From the NCBI GenBank assembly GCA_945979635.1, contig CAMFPZ010000007.1:1-12479 (forward strand): a DNA stretch of 12,479 bases. Reading direction: 5' to 3'. The notes beneath the pieces are model-generated. The model was not told where the DNA came from and did no database searches. It saw only the letters and a program-made list of their open reading frames with translations. Position numbers and translations under genes: made by a program. Source of the DNA: an uncultured Eubacterium sp. Lineage in GTDB: Bacteria; Bacillota; Clostridia; Oscillospirales; Acutalibacteraceae. Within the stretch, counting starts at the first letter, position 1; each line of letters begins with the position of its first letter. Shown in pieces: positions 7,398 to 12,479 of this stretch.

Positions 7398-7406
7398 ATG
7401 AAGCAA

Positions 7407-8357
7407 TTATGCAGAATAAATCGGAGATGTCACGGCAAGAATTTTTTTCTTTCCGTCAACCGTTCCCCATAGCTCGGCACGATACCAATGGTTTTTCTTC
7501 AAATTCACGCTGATATGTCTCTCGCTCAAGGCGGATTCCATAACACATTCGCCGCCATTAGTCACAAGACGAATCGTTTTATATTCAACATCCTCGTGTC
7601 CGGCATTCTTTTCTCTCGAATGAACATCGGTGAAAAAGCTAAAAATCGCATTTCCCTTGCGGAGGGTTTCGCCAATGCAATAGGTTCTGCCCTTTTGGTG
7701 AACTCTAAAGAAAAGCTTTGCTCCTGTCGAGGCAACTGTTTTTCCCATCATAATGCCCTTTATGGCATTTTGAGCATTTATTTCGCCGTCGAAATCAATA
7801 TATGTACAACCGTAGTGGCCGTCGTCCTCTCTGCCGTGCCAATCTCTGCCGTATGTACAGGCTATATGATAGCCCTTATCCAAAAGCGAGGTCCACATTT
7901 GCAGAGCCCTGTCATTTTCGGTATTTTCCTCGCTGAAGGCTCCGTGCCATACCTCGATATAGTCAACATTTCGCCAATTACGAATCTCGAAATCCCAGTG
8001 TCCGCCCGTACATACAGGCGAGCCGAATTGATACGGATGACCGATTCCGACAATTCCGCCGACTGACTTTACCCGGCTGATTTTTTCGTCGATATTATCC
8101 GGAGCAGCATCACGCCAATCGACAAAGCTTCTTGCTCCTAAAACAAGCATATGTCCAAAATATGTTGTCCATTCTATCCCCCTAATTGCAGGCAATACGG
8201 AATCATCAAGCTCGTCATAGCCGCTGATTGTATTATGGTCGGTCAGGGCAACAACAGCGAGATGGTCCTCGTTTGCCGCCTCAAGCAGACCTTTTACGGA
8301 AAACACACCATCGCTATGCTCCGTATGACAATGCAGCTCGCAGGGTAAATATGCCAT
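7407..8357 (-). CDS. PHP domain metallohydrolase, CehA/McbA-like (catalytic half)
   Basis: A 316-residue PHP-fold phosphoesterase-type enzyme. The metal ligands of the family are visible in order: HCHTEHSDG (H9, H11, with D16), LTDHN (D40, H41), GIEWT (E62), GIGHPY (H107), and a late GRDWHG (D172, H174). All suggest an intact metal site. The substrate is unknown; relatives act on phosphoesters or on carbamate-like bonds. The ATG at 8357 has GAGGGGG about 9 nt upstream. The only codon between this ATG and the stop of the preceding gene is AAT, and the two genes are in the same frame, so this is the C-terminal half of what is usually one protein. No signal peptide. It may form a complex with the upstream half. 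Confidence 0.88.
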   Translation of the reverse strand: MAYLPCELHCHTEHSDGVFSVKGLLEAANEDHLAVVALTDHNTISGYDELDDSVLPAIRGIEWTTYFGHMLVLGARSFVDWRDAAPDNIDEKISRVKSVGGIVGIGHPYQFGSPVCTGGHWDFEIRNWRNVDYIEVWHGAFSEENTENDRALQMWTSLLDKGYHIACTYGRDWHGREDDGHYGCTYIDFDGEINAQNAIKGIMMGKTVASTGAKLFFRVHQKGRTYCIGETLRKGNAIFSFFTDVHSREKNAGHEDVEYKTIRLVTNGGECVMESALSERHISVNLKKNHWYRAELWGTVDGKKKILAVTSPIYSA

Positions 8358-8360
8358 ATT

Positions 8361-8795
8361 TTATTCCCCCTCTATTTCTATATTATATTCCACTCTGTCG
8401 CTTCCGACAAAATGAACATTGAGCGTCACGCTCCACTCTCCCGATTCAACGGGAGCGTTTATAATTCCGGGAGTCGATGCACTCGAGGAAATAACGACAT
8501 TCTGCTCATTAGGGTGGCGATGACAGGCACCACGATAGCCTTTTTCGTCATCAAACGAAAGCGTAACCAAATTAGAAAGCGGCAAAAGCTCATCGTAATA
8601 CTCGATGTCTTCGTGGTATTTCTCGGCGGCAGTGCGAAGCATTTTTATTGATTCTTCCTTATTCTCAACGAGCTTCGGACTGTATCTATATTCTATTCGG
8701 AGCGTTTTTACTCCCTCGGGAACAACAAAAGGAAAGCACAAATTCGTTTTGCTGTCCTCTTGGGTAAGTACGCCGCTTTGCGATAACAGCTTCAT
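8361..8795 (-). CDS. N-terminal beta-domain of a CehA/McbA-like PHP protein, encoded separately
   Basis: A 144-residue soluble protein, predicted mostly beta-strand. The order of its elements (FPFVVPEGVKTLRIEYRYSP, then NLVTLSFDDEKGYRG, STPGIINAPVESGEWSVTL and a final YNIEIEGE) matches, from memory, the domain that precedes the PHP domain in single-chain PHP hydrolases, where one reads N-x-L-x-L-D-P-x-G-F-R-G, then T-P-G-x-x-x-G-P-x-x-x-G-x-W. It ends at a TAA (8363-8361) in the same frame as the PHP gene. The start at 8795 has AGGTGGAG just upstream. It has no catalytic residues that I can identify. Either it is a real subunit or half of a gene broken by a nonsense change. Confidence 0.8.
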   Translation of the reverse strand: MKLLSQSGVLTQEDSKTNLCFPFVVPEGVKTLRIEYRYSPKLVENKEESIKMLRTAAEKYHEDIEYYDELLPLSNLVTLSFDDEKGYRGACHRHPNEQNVVISSSASTPGIINAPVESGEWSVTLNVHFVGSDRVEYNIEIEGE

Positions 8796-8823
8796 TCTCC
8801 ACCTCTAATATATTTATTTATAC

Positions 8824-8852
8824 ATTATACCACTATGCACGAAAGTATTCTA
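8824..8852 (-). promoter_or_regulatory. Promoter of the PHP hydrolase unit
   Basis: On the minus strand a perfect TATAAT (8829-8824) is preceded by TGG, giving an extended -10 (TGGTATAAT). The -35 region at the proper distance (TAGAAT, 8852-8847) is poor. It is divergent to the phospholipase promoter within a 102-bp intergenic region. Confidence 0.65.
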
Positions 8853-8881
8853 TTGCTAAAATTAGACAAATTTGATATAAT
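8853..8881 (+). promoter_or_regulatory. Promoter of the phospholipase-like gene
   Basis: TTGCTA (8853-8858) and a perfect TATAAT (8876-8881) are separated by 17 bp, and TGA precedes the -10 box (extended -10). The expected start near 8887 would leave only about 10 nt of leader, placing the 5' end at the ribosome site GGTGAT (8888-8893). Confidence 0.7.
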
Positions 8882-8897
8882 TTTATTGGTGATAATA

Positions 8898-9797
8898 ATG
8901 AAAACAGATTTGAGAAAATGGATGGCAAATATCGACGACAGTTCCGATTTGTTCAGACTGACAATCCCCGGTACTCACGACTGCGTAACGCAATATGTCC
9001 AGCTTATGCACATATCAAACACCCAAGACAAAAACATCTACGAACAACTTTGTATCGGAATTAGGGCACTCGACATAAGAGTTCAATCAAAGGGCGAGCG
9101 TCTTGGCATGGTTCACGGAATAGCAAAGGCGTTCAACAACCCAAATCATTTTTCGAAGCAAATGGACCTTGCCGATGTTCTTTCTCACTGCTATAATTTC
9201 TTGAATAAAAACCCAAGCGAATCAATCATTTTTCAATTCAAAAACGATAGCAACAAAGAAAACGAAAAATGCTTCAACAATCTCTTTTATACCTATATCA
9301 GAGGCAACGAGAACAAATGGTATACGCAAAACAGGCTCCCGTCGTTAAAGGAGGCACGCGGAAAAATCGTTCTTATCCGTCGTTGCAAAATGGACGAAAA
9401 AAATCCCGATTTCAACAGCAATAATACCGGAATCGACTTTTCGCGTTGGGTAGAGCAAGATATCGCCGTGCCCGAAGCCTTAACGCTGGAAACCCACAAC
9501 GAAAACGGCGATAAATTCGTTATTCAGGACCGCTTCAAATATAAGCCGCAGGAAAGATGGGACAAATGCCTAAAGCCGTTTTTGGATTCAATGGCCGAAT
9601 TCAATGGCACATATGTCATAAACTACACCTCGACCGCCGGCGGACTAAAGGGGCCAAAATACAATGCGAGTATAATCAATCCTCTGTTTATGGAATACCC
9701 ACTCGCCCCTGAAAAATATTACGGAACGATTTATCTCGACTTTCCGACCGCACAGCTAACAAGAAAAATTATCGAGCATAATAGAATAATAGGATAA
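8898..9797 (+). CDS. Phosphatidylinositol-specific phospholipase C-like protein (PI-PLC X domain), no signal peptide
   Basis: A 299-residue protein of bacterial PI-PLC type, which cleaves phosphatidylinositol or GPI-like glycerophospholipids to diacylglycerol and cyclic inositol phosphate. Family landmarks are clear: LTIPGTHDC with catalytic His27 and Asp28, GIRALDIRV with Arg61, LGMVHG with the second catalytic His73, then FLNKNPSESIIFQFK and GKIVLIRR. Length fits the bacterial family (about 300). The ATG at 8898 follows GGTGAT, and the 21 extra in-frame codons back to 8835 overlap the promoter and have no ribosome site. Starting at 8898, no secretion signal is present, unlike the secreted Bacillus and Listeria enzymes. 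It is the only plus-strand gene and stands alone, with its own promoter and terminator. Substrate and location are open. Confidence 0.9.
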   Translation: MKTDLRKWMANIDDSSDLFRLTIPGTHDCVTQYVQLMHISNTQDKNIYEQLCIGIRALDIRVQSKGERLGMVHGIAKAFNNPNHFSKQMDLADVLSHCYNFLNKNPSESIIFQFKNDSNKENEKCFNNLFYTYIRGNENKWYTQNRLPSLKEARGKIVLIRRCKMDEKNPDFNSNNTGIDFSRWVEQDIAVPEALTLETHNENGDKFVIQDRFKYKPQERWDKCLKPFLDSMAEFNGTYVINYTSTAGGLKGPKYNASIINPLFMEYPLAPEKYYGTIYLDFPTAQLTRKIIEHNRIIG

Positions 9798-9801
9798 AGT
9801 A

Positions 9802-9837
9802 AGAACCAAGCAAAAATTCGCTTGGTTCTCTTGTTTT
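9802..9837 (+). terminator. Rho-independent terminator of the phospholipase-like gene
   Basis: AGAACCAAGC (9802-9811) pairs perfectly with GCTTGGTTCT (9820-9829) around an 8-nt loop, followed by CTTGTTTTATTTTATT. The T-rich tail overlaps the stop codon of the convergent symporter gene at 9836-9838. On the minus strand the T-tract is poor, so it may stop symporter transcription only weakly. Confidence 0.85.
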
Positions 9838-11392
9838 ATTTTATTGATTTTATTTCGTCGAATACATCCGTGATTTCCTTTTCCGGCTTACTTGTGCAGA
9901 GGGAAACAATGATATCTGCCGCAAGTCCGAACAGGAATGCCGGAAGAAGCTCATAAATATTGAGTACAGGATTAATATCTGCGATGAGAAATTTCCAAAC
10001 AAATACCATCACACCGCCGACAATAATACCCGCAAAGGCACCGTGTTTGTTGCTTCTCCTCCAGAAGAGCGAAAGAAGCATAACCGGTCCGAATGAAGCA
10101 CCGAAGCCTGCCCATGCAAAGGATACAATCTTGAATACCGAGCTATTCTCATCCCATGCAACAATTACGCCGATAACAGCAATTGTAATAAGAGTTACTC
10201 TTGCTACAATCATCTTTGCGGTTTCGTTCAGCTTAAGATTGAAGAGTCCGCCGAGAATGTTCTCGCTGGCCGAGGATGAAGCGGCAAGGAGCTGGCTGTC
10301 CGAGGTTGACATAGTTGAAGCCAGAATACCGGCAAGAATAACACCGGCAATAAGAGCGGGAACAACACCATGCTCTGCGAGGAAATTAGCAATTTGGATG
10401 ATAATAGTTTCCTTGTCAACAGGATTACCCGATACATTCAGAACAGAAAGTGTGCCATTTGCCATAAGAGCATTTCCGACAATACCGATAAGGATTGCAA
10501 CTGTCATCGAAATTACAACCCAAATGCTTGCTACTCTACGAGAGATTTTAATCTTATTAGGGTCCTCAATAGCCATAAAGCGAAGAAGAATATGCGGCAT
10601 ACCGAAATATCCAAGTCCCCAAGCGAGGGTGGAAATTATAGTCAAAAAGCCATACGGCGAGCGTGTTCCGACCTGTGTAATCGCCTTTCTTGAGTATGTT
10701 TCAACAAGCGAAAAATAACCATCAAGCTGTCTTGCATTCGCAATAACAGCCTCCATTCCTCCTGCCTTTGAAACGCCGAATCCAACAACAATAAACAAAG
10801 CAACCGTCATAATAATCGACTGAATAAAGTCGGTTGTAGAAGCTGCATTGAAGCCGCCGAGCGAGGTATATCCGACAATTACAATAGCCGATACTATCAT
10901 AGCCAAATGGTAGTCAATTCCAAAGAGAGTTGCAAACAGCTTGCCGCACGCAGAAAATCCGGACGCAGTATATGGCACAAAGAACACAATAATAATGAGT
11001 GCGGACAAAGCCATCAAAAGCTTCCTGCTGTCCTTATAGCGAAGTGAAAAATAATCGGGAATTGTAATTGCTCCGATTTTCGCAGAATAATTACGAAGCT
11101 TCTTTGCAACTATGAGCCAGTTGAGATATGTACCGACTGCGAGTCCGATAACCGTCCAGCTAACATCGGCAACACCTGTCAAAAGAGCGAGTCCGGGAAG
11201 TCCCATAAGAAGCCAGCTGCTCATATCCGAAGCCTCGGCACTCATAGCAGTCACTAACGGTCCGAGCTTTCTGCCGCCGAGATAGAAATCGCCGACATTC
11301 TTTGTCTTTTTCGAATACGCAATACCAATTAGAAGCACAACTGCCAGATATGCAACAATCGAAATCATAATACAAATTTGGGCTTGTGTCAT
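9836..11392 (-). CDS. putP: Sodium/proline symporter PutP
   Basis: A 518-residue member of the solute:sodium symporter family (LeuT-like fold, about 13 membrane helices). It closely follows the known PutP pattern: FYLGGRKLGPLVTAMSAEAS, then SDMSSWLLMGLPG (Asp56 corresponds to the sodium-site Asp55 of the Escherichia coli protein), PDYFSLRY, SGFSACGKLF, and GWGLGYFGMPHILLRFMAI. It should take up L-proline with sodium as nutrient or osmoprotectant. The ATG at 11392 has GGAGGAA just upstream; that ribosome site would lie inside the coding region if an earlier ATG at 11407 were used. Length compares with about 502 for E. coli. It is a single-gene unit with its own promoter; no proline-catabolism gene is adjacent. 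Confidence 0.93.
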   Translation of the reverse strand: MTQAQICIMISIVAYLAVVLLIGIAYSKKTKNVGDFYLGGRKLGPLVTAMSAEASDMSSWLLMGLPGLALLTGVADVSWTVIGLAVGTYLNWLIVAKKLRNYSAKIGAITIPDYFSLRYKDSRKLLMALSALIIIVFFVPYTASGFSACGKLFATLFGIDYHLAMIVSAIVIVGYTSLGGFNAASTTDFIQSIIMTVALFIVVGFGVSKAGGMEAVIANARQLDGYFSLVETYSRKAITQVGTRSPYGFLTIISTLAWGLGYFGMPHILLRFMAIEDPNKIKISRRVASIWVVISMTVAILIGIVGNALMANGTLSVLNVSGNPVDKETIIIQIANFLAEHGVVPALIAGVILAGILASTMSTSDSQLLAASSSASENILGGLFNLKLNETAKMIVARVTLITIAVIGVIVAWDENSSVFKIVSFAWAGFGASFGPVMLLSLFWRRSNKHGAFAGIIVGGVMVFVWKFLIADINPVLNIYELLPAFLFGLAADIIVSLCTSKPEKEITDVFDEIKSIK

Positions 11393-11425
11393 AAATTTTT
11401 CCTCCATCAAAATAATAACTACGCT

Positions 11426-11454
11426 ATTCTATCACAAAACAAAAAATAATGCAA
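11426..11454 (-). promoter_or_regulatory. Proximal promoter of putP
   Basis: On the minus strand TTGCAT (11454-11449) and TAGAAT (11431-11426) are separated by 17 bp, with TGA before the -10 box. The predicted start near 11419 gives a leader of about 27 nt before the putP ATG. Confidence 0.65.
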
Positions 11455-11464
11455 TAAAAGGATA

Positions 11465-11491
11465 AACGGCAGCCGTCATTCAACTGCCGTT
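11465..11491 (-). terminator. Hairpin downstream of the distal promoter (weak terminator or leader structure)
   Basis: On the minus strand AACGGCAG (11491-11484) pairs perfectly with CTGCCGTT (11472-11465) around an 11-nt loop. It is followed by TATCCTTTTATT, a weak T-tract. If it terminates, the distal promoter makes an RNA of about 90 nt; if not, it is part of a long putP leader. Confidence 0.45.
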
Positions 11492-11523
11492 CACCTCGTA
11501 TAGTTTGTTATAGATAGTCCGCT

Positions 11524-11543
11524 TTAATGCACTAACGCATTAA
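11524..11543 (-). promoter_or_regulatory. Near-palindrome at the distal transcription start, operator candidate
   Basis: TTAATGC and GCATTAA are perfect inverted 7-mers with a 6-bp spacer. The element sits about 5 to 25 nt after the predicted start of the distal promoter, a usual place for a repressor. The spacer also creates tandem near-copies, GTTAATGC and GTTAGTGC. The cognate regulator is unknown; MarR- or XRE-type proteins would fit. Confidence 0.5.
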
Positions 11544-11554
11544 CGAACAAAAAT

Positions 11555-11583
11555 ATCATAGCACAAAATTTTTTCTCTGTCAA
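11555..11583 (-). promoter_or_regulatory. Strong distal promoter upstream of putP (P1)
   Basis: On the minus strand a perfect TTGACA (11583-11578) and TATGAT (11560-11555) are separated by 17 bp, with TGC before the -10 box. This is one of the two best promoters in the window, yet it lies about 160 nt from putP, which already has a closer promoter. It starts 8 bp after the stop of the XRE-like remnant. Confidence 0.8.
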
Positions 11584-11590
11584 CATTTTT

Positions 11591-11722
11591 TTACTTGTTT
11601 ATTTCTTTTTTGTCAGTTCTGTTGGGCAAATAATCAATACTTACATCATAAAAATTCGCCGGCTTAATCAGAATTGCTGTCGGAATATCGTTTTCGCCTG
11701 TTATTCCAAATTTCAATAATCC
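11591..11722 (-). pseudogene. C-terminal remnant of an XRE-family (HTH_3) regulator
   Basis: The minus strand here is open for 43 codons with no credible start. It ends ...FYDVSIDYLPNRTDKKEINK before a TAA at 11593-11591. The consensus tail of small XRE regulators reads like LIKLADFYDVSIDYLLGRTD, and this frame gives ILIKPANFYDVSIDYLPNRTD, preceded by GENDIPT where GE-x-x-PS is expected. Only the end of the DNA-binding domain and its tail remain; the helix-turn-helix itself is absent, cut at the terminator of larE. Two substitutions (KLA to KPA, LLGRTD to LPNRTD) also suggest relaxed selection. It cannot bind DNA as it stands. Identification is by eye, without a database search. Confidence 0.6.
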
Positions 11723-11723
11723 T

Positions 11724-11759
11724 AAAATAAAAAGATGCTGAAGCTCTAATCAGCATCTT
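11724..11759 (-). terminator. Rho-independent terminator of larE, overlapping its last codons
   Basis: On the minus strand AAGATGCTGA (11759-11750) pairs perfectly with TCAGCATCTT (11741-11732) around an 8-nt loop, then TTTATTTT. The 5' arm encodes the last residues of LarE (KDAD) and the stop codon begins in the arm and ends in the loop. Confidence 0.85.
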
Positions 11760-12479
11760 TATTCATATTACCCGTTTTGTATCCGCCTAAATCAAGAGAG
11801 GTAAAATCGAATCCGAGGGCTGCAAAGCATTTTGATATTTCATCGGCAAAATCGAGTGCCCTTTGCATTTCGTTCTTTTCAACCTCGATTCGAGCCGAAT
11901 TATCGTGACAACGCACTCTCACCTGCGAAAAGCCAAGGTCAATCATAGCCTGCTCCGCCCTGTCAATCATATTTAGCTTTTGCAAGGTTATCTCATCGCC
12001 ATAAGGAATTCGAGTGGAAAGACAGGCAAAGGACGGCTTTTCCTTTGTTGGAAGGGCCTTTTTTTGCGAAATCAGACGAACATCATTTTTAGTAAGTCCT
12101 ACTTCAATTAACGGACTCCTTACTCCAAGCTCCCTTATTGCCTGCATACCCGGACGAAAGTCGAGTGTGTCGTCAAGATTGCTTCCCTCAAGCACAACGG
12201 AAAATCCATTTACTTTTGCACATTCAAGGATTTTTGAGAACATCTCTTTTTTGCAAAGATAACATCTATTGCGTGTGTTTTCGCGAAAGCCATCTGTTTC
12301 CAGCTGGCTGAATTCGAGCATTTCCTGTCTTATACCAAAGCCGCTGCAAATCTCAACAGCGTGTGATATTTCTCTTTTCGGAAACGATTCGTTAGTTACT
12401 GTTATTGCGAAAACGCCTTCGATTCCGAGGGCTTCTATACAGGCGTCCAATAGCATGGTACTGTCTGTACCGCCCGAAA
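11746..12479 (-). CDS. larE: LarE, ATP-dependent sulfur transferase for the nickel-pincer cofactor (5' end cut off by window edge)
   Basis: LarE adenylates pyridinium-3,5-biscarboxylate mononucleotide and inserts sulfur, a step in making the nickel-pincer cofactor of lactate racemase and related enzymes. The frame runs off the right edge; the first visible residues are SGGTDST, the ATP pyrophosphatase P-loop, so only a short N-terminal piece is missing. Other family landmarks are FPKREI, RNRCYLCKKEMF, EGSNLDDTLDFRPG, ELGVRSPL, KPSFACLSTRIPYG and FSQVRVRCHDNSARIEV. Counting from the internal Met at 12456, cysteines lie at 65 and 68 (CxxC) and 145 (ACLSTR). Three cysteines in this layout match the iron-sulfur-cluster type of LarE (as in Thermotoga) rather than the single sacrificial-cysteine type. 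No larB or larC is visible in the window; a partner could lie upstream beyond the edge. Confidence 0.9.
   Translation of the reverse strand, partial: SGGTDSTMLLDACIEALGIEGVFAITVTNESFPKREISHAVEICSGFGIRQEMLEFSQLETDGFRENTRNRCYLCKKEMFSKILECAKVNGFSVVLEGSNLDDTLDFRPGMQAIRELGVRSPLIEVGLTKNDVRLISQKKALPTKEKPSFACLSTRIPYGDEITLQKLNMIDRAEQAMIDLGFSQVRVRCHDNSARIEVEKNEMQRALDFADEISKCFAALGFDFTSLDLGGYKTGNMNKDAD

Noticed and set aside
7182..7406. T-box or riboswitch upstream of the importer
   Set aside because: The promoter at 7238-7266 leaves about 50 nt of leader, and no T-box specifier, antiterminator sequence or large conserved fold was seen.
7488..8066. Open plus-strand frame of 192 codons opposite the PHP gene
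   Set aside because: It is an antisense shadow of a gene with all family metal ligands; no ribosome site or recognisable domain.
8835..8897. N-terminal extension of the phospholipase-like gene that might be a signal peptide
   Set aside because: There is no ribosome site before 8835, the stretch has acidic residues and no cleavage site, and the -35 and -10 boxes lie within it.
9802..9837. Fully bidirectional terminator serving both convergent genes
   Set aside because: The minus-strand side lacks a continuous T-run (TTACTTTATCC), so only the plus-strand call is supported.
9960..10718. Open plus-strand frame of 252 codons opposite putP
   Set aside because: It is the complement of a strongly conserved symporter gene, has proline- and threonine-rich low-complexity content expected from an antisense frame, and lacks a ribosome site.
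11432..11479. A 15-codon frame (MTAAVYPFIALFFVL) in the putP leader
   Set aside because: The nearest GAGGTG is about 12 nt away, the -35 box of the proximal promoter lies within the frame, and such a short frame is likely by chance in AT-rich DNA.
1..12479. A defence island, CRISPR array, phage or complete insertion sequence
   Set aside because: No spaced direct repeats, transposase, integrase, or known defence-gene motifs were found on either strand; the XRE remnant alone is too little to infer a mobile element.

Overview
This window reads as chromosomal DNA from a low-GC Gram-positive bacterium, most likely an anaerobic gut-type member of the Clostridia. The evidence is AT-rich intergenic DNA, strong GGAGG-type ribosome binding sites, sigma-A-like promoters with 17-bp spacers and many TGn extended -10 boxes, a Clostridia-style GntR/ABC-2 cassette, a DUF4250 protein, and a lipoprotein-anchored binding protein. 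The lineage is inferred; there is no rRNA or other marker gene. All genes but one lie on the minus strand.

Layout from left to right. Positions 1-2835: a three-gene minus-strand operon (GntR/YtrA-type repressor, ABC ATPase, large ABC permease running off the left edge) with overlapping genes and a promoter followed by an inverted-repeat operator candidate. Positions 2941-4403: a two-gene unit (YeiH-family membrane protein, then a 58-aa DUF4250 protein) ending at an intrinsic terminator; its promoter is folded into the terminator of the next operon upstream. Positions 4408-7266: a three-gene ABC importer (COG2984-type binding lipoprotein, LivH-like permease, ATPase) with its own promoter and an internal hairpin after the binding-protein gene. 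Positions 7361-8829: a PHP-family metallohydrolase that appears split in two by one in-frame stop codon. Positions 8853-9837: the only plus-strand gene, a phosphatidylinositol-specific phospholipase C-like protein without a signal peptide, divergent from the PHP unit and ending in a strong terminator. Positions 9836-11454: a PutP-type sodium/proline symporter. Positions 11411-11731: a regulatory or decayed stretch holding a second strong promoter, a near-palindrome at its start site, a hairpin, and the C-terminal remnant of an XRE-type regulator. Positions 11746-12479: larE, truncated at the right edge.

The genes look like independent housekeeping or transport units rather than one pathway: envelope-stress-type ABC export, import of an unidentified small molecule, proline uptake, nickel-pincer cofactor synthesis and phosphoesterase-type hydrolysis. 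I see no defence island, CRISPR, complete mobile element, tRNA or rRNA. The points most worth a second look are the split PHP gene, the decayed XRE gene beside an orphan promoter/palindrome/hairpin, and the promoter nested in a terminator upstream of the yeiH-like gene.
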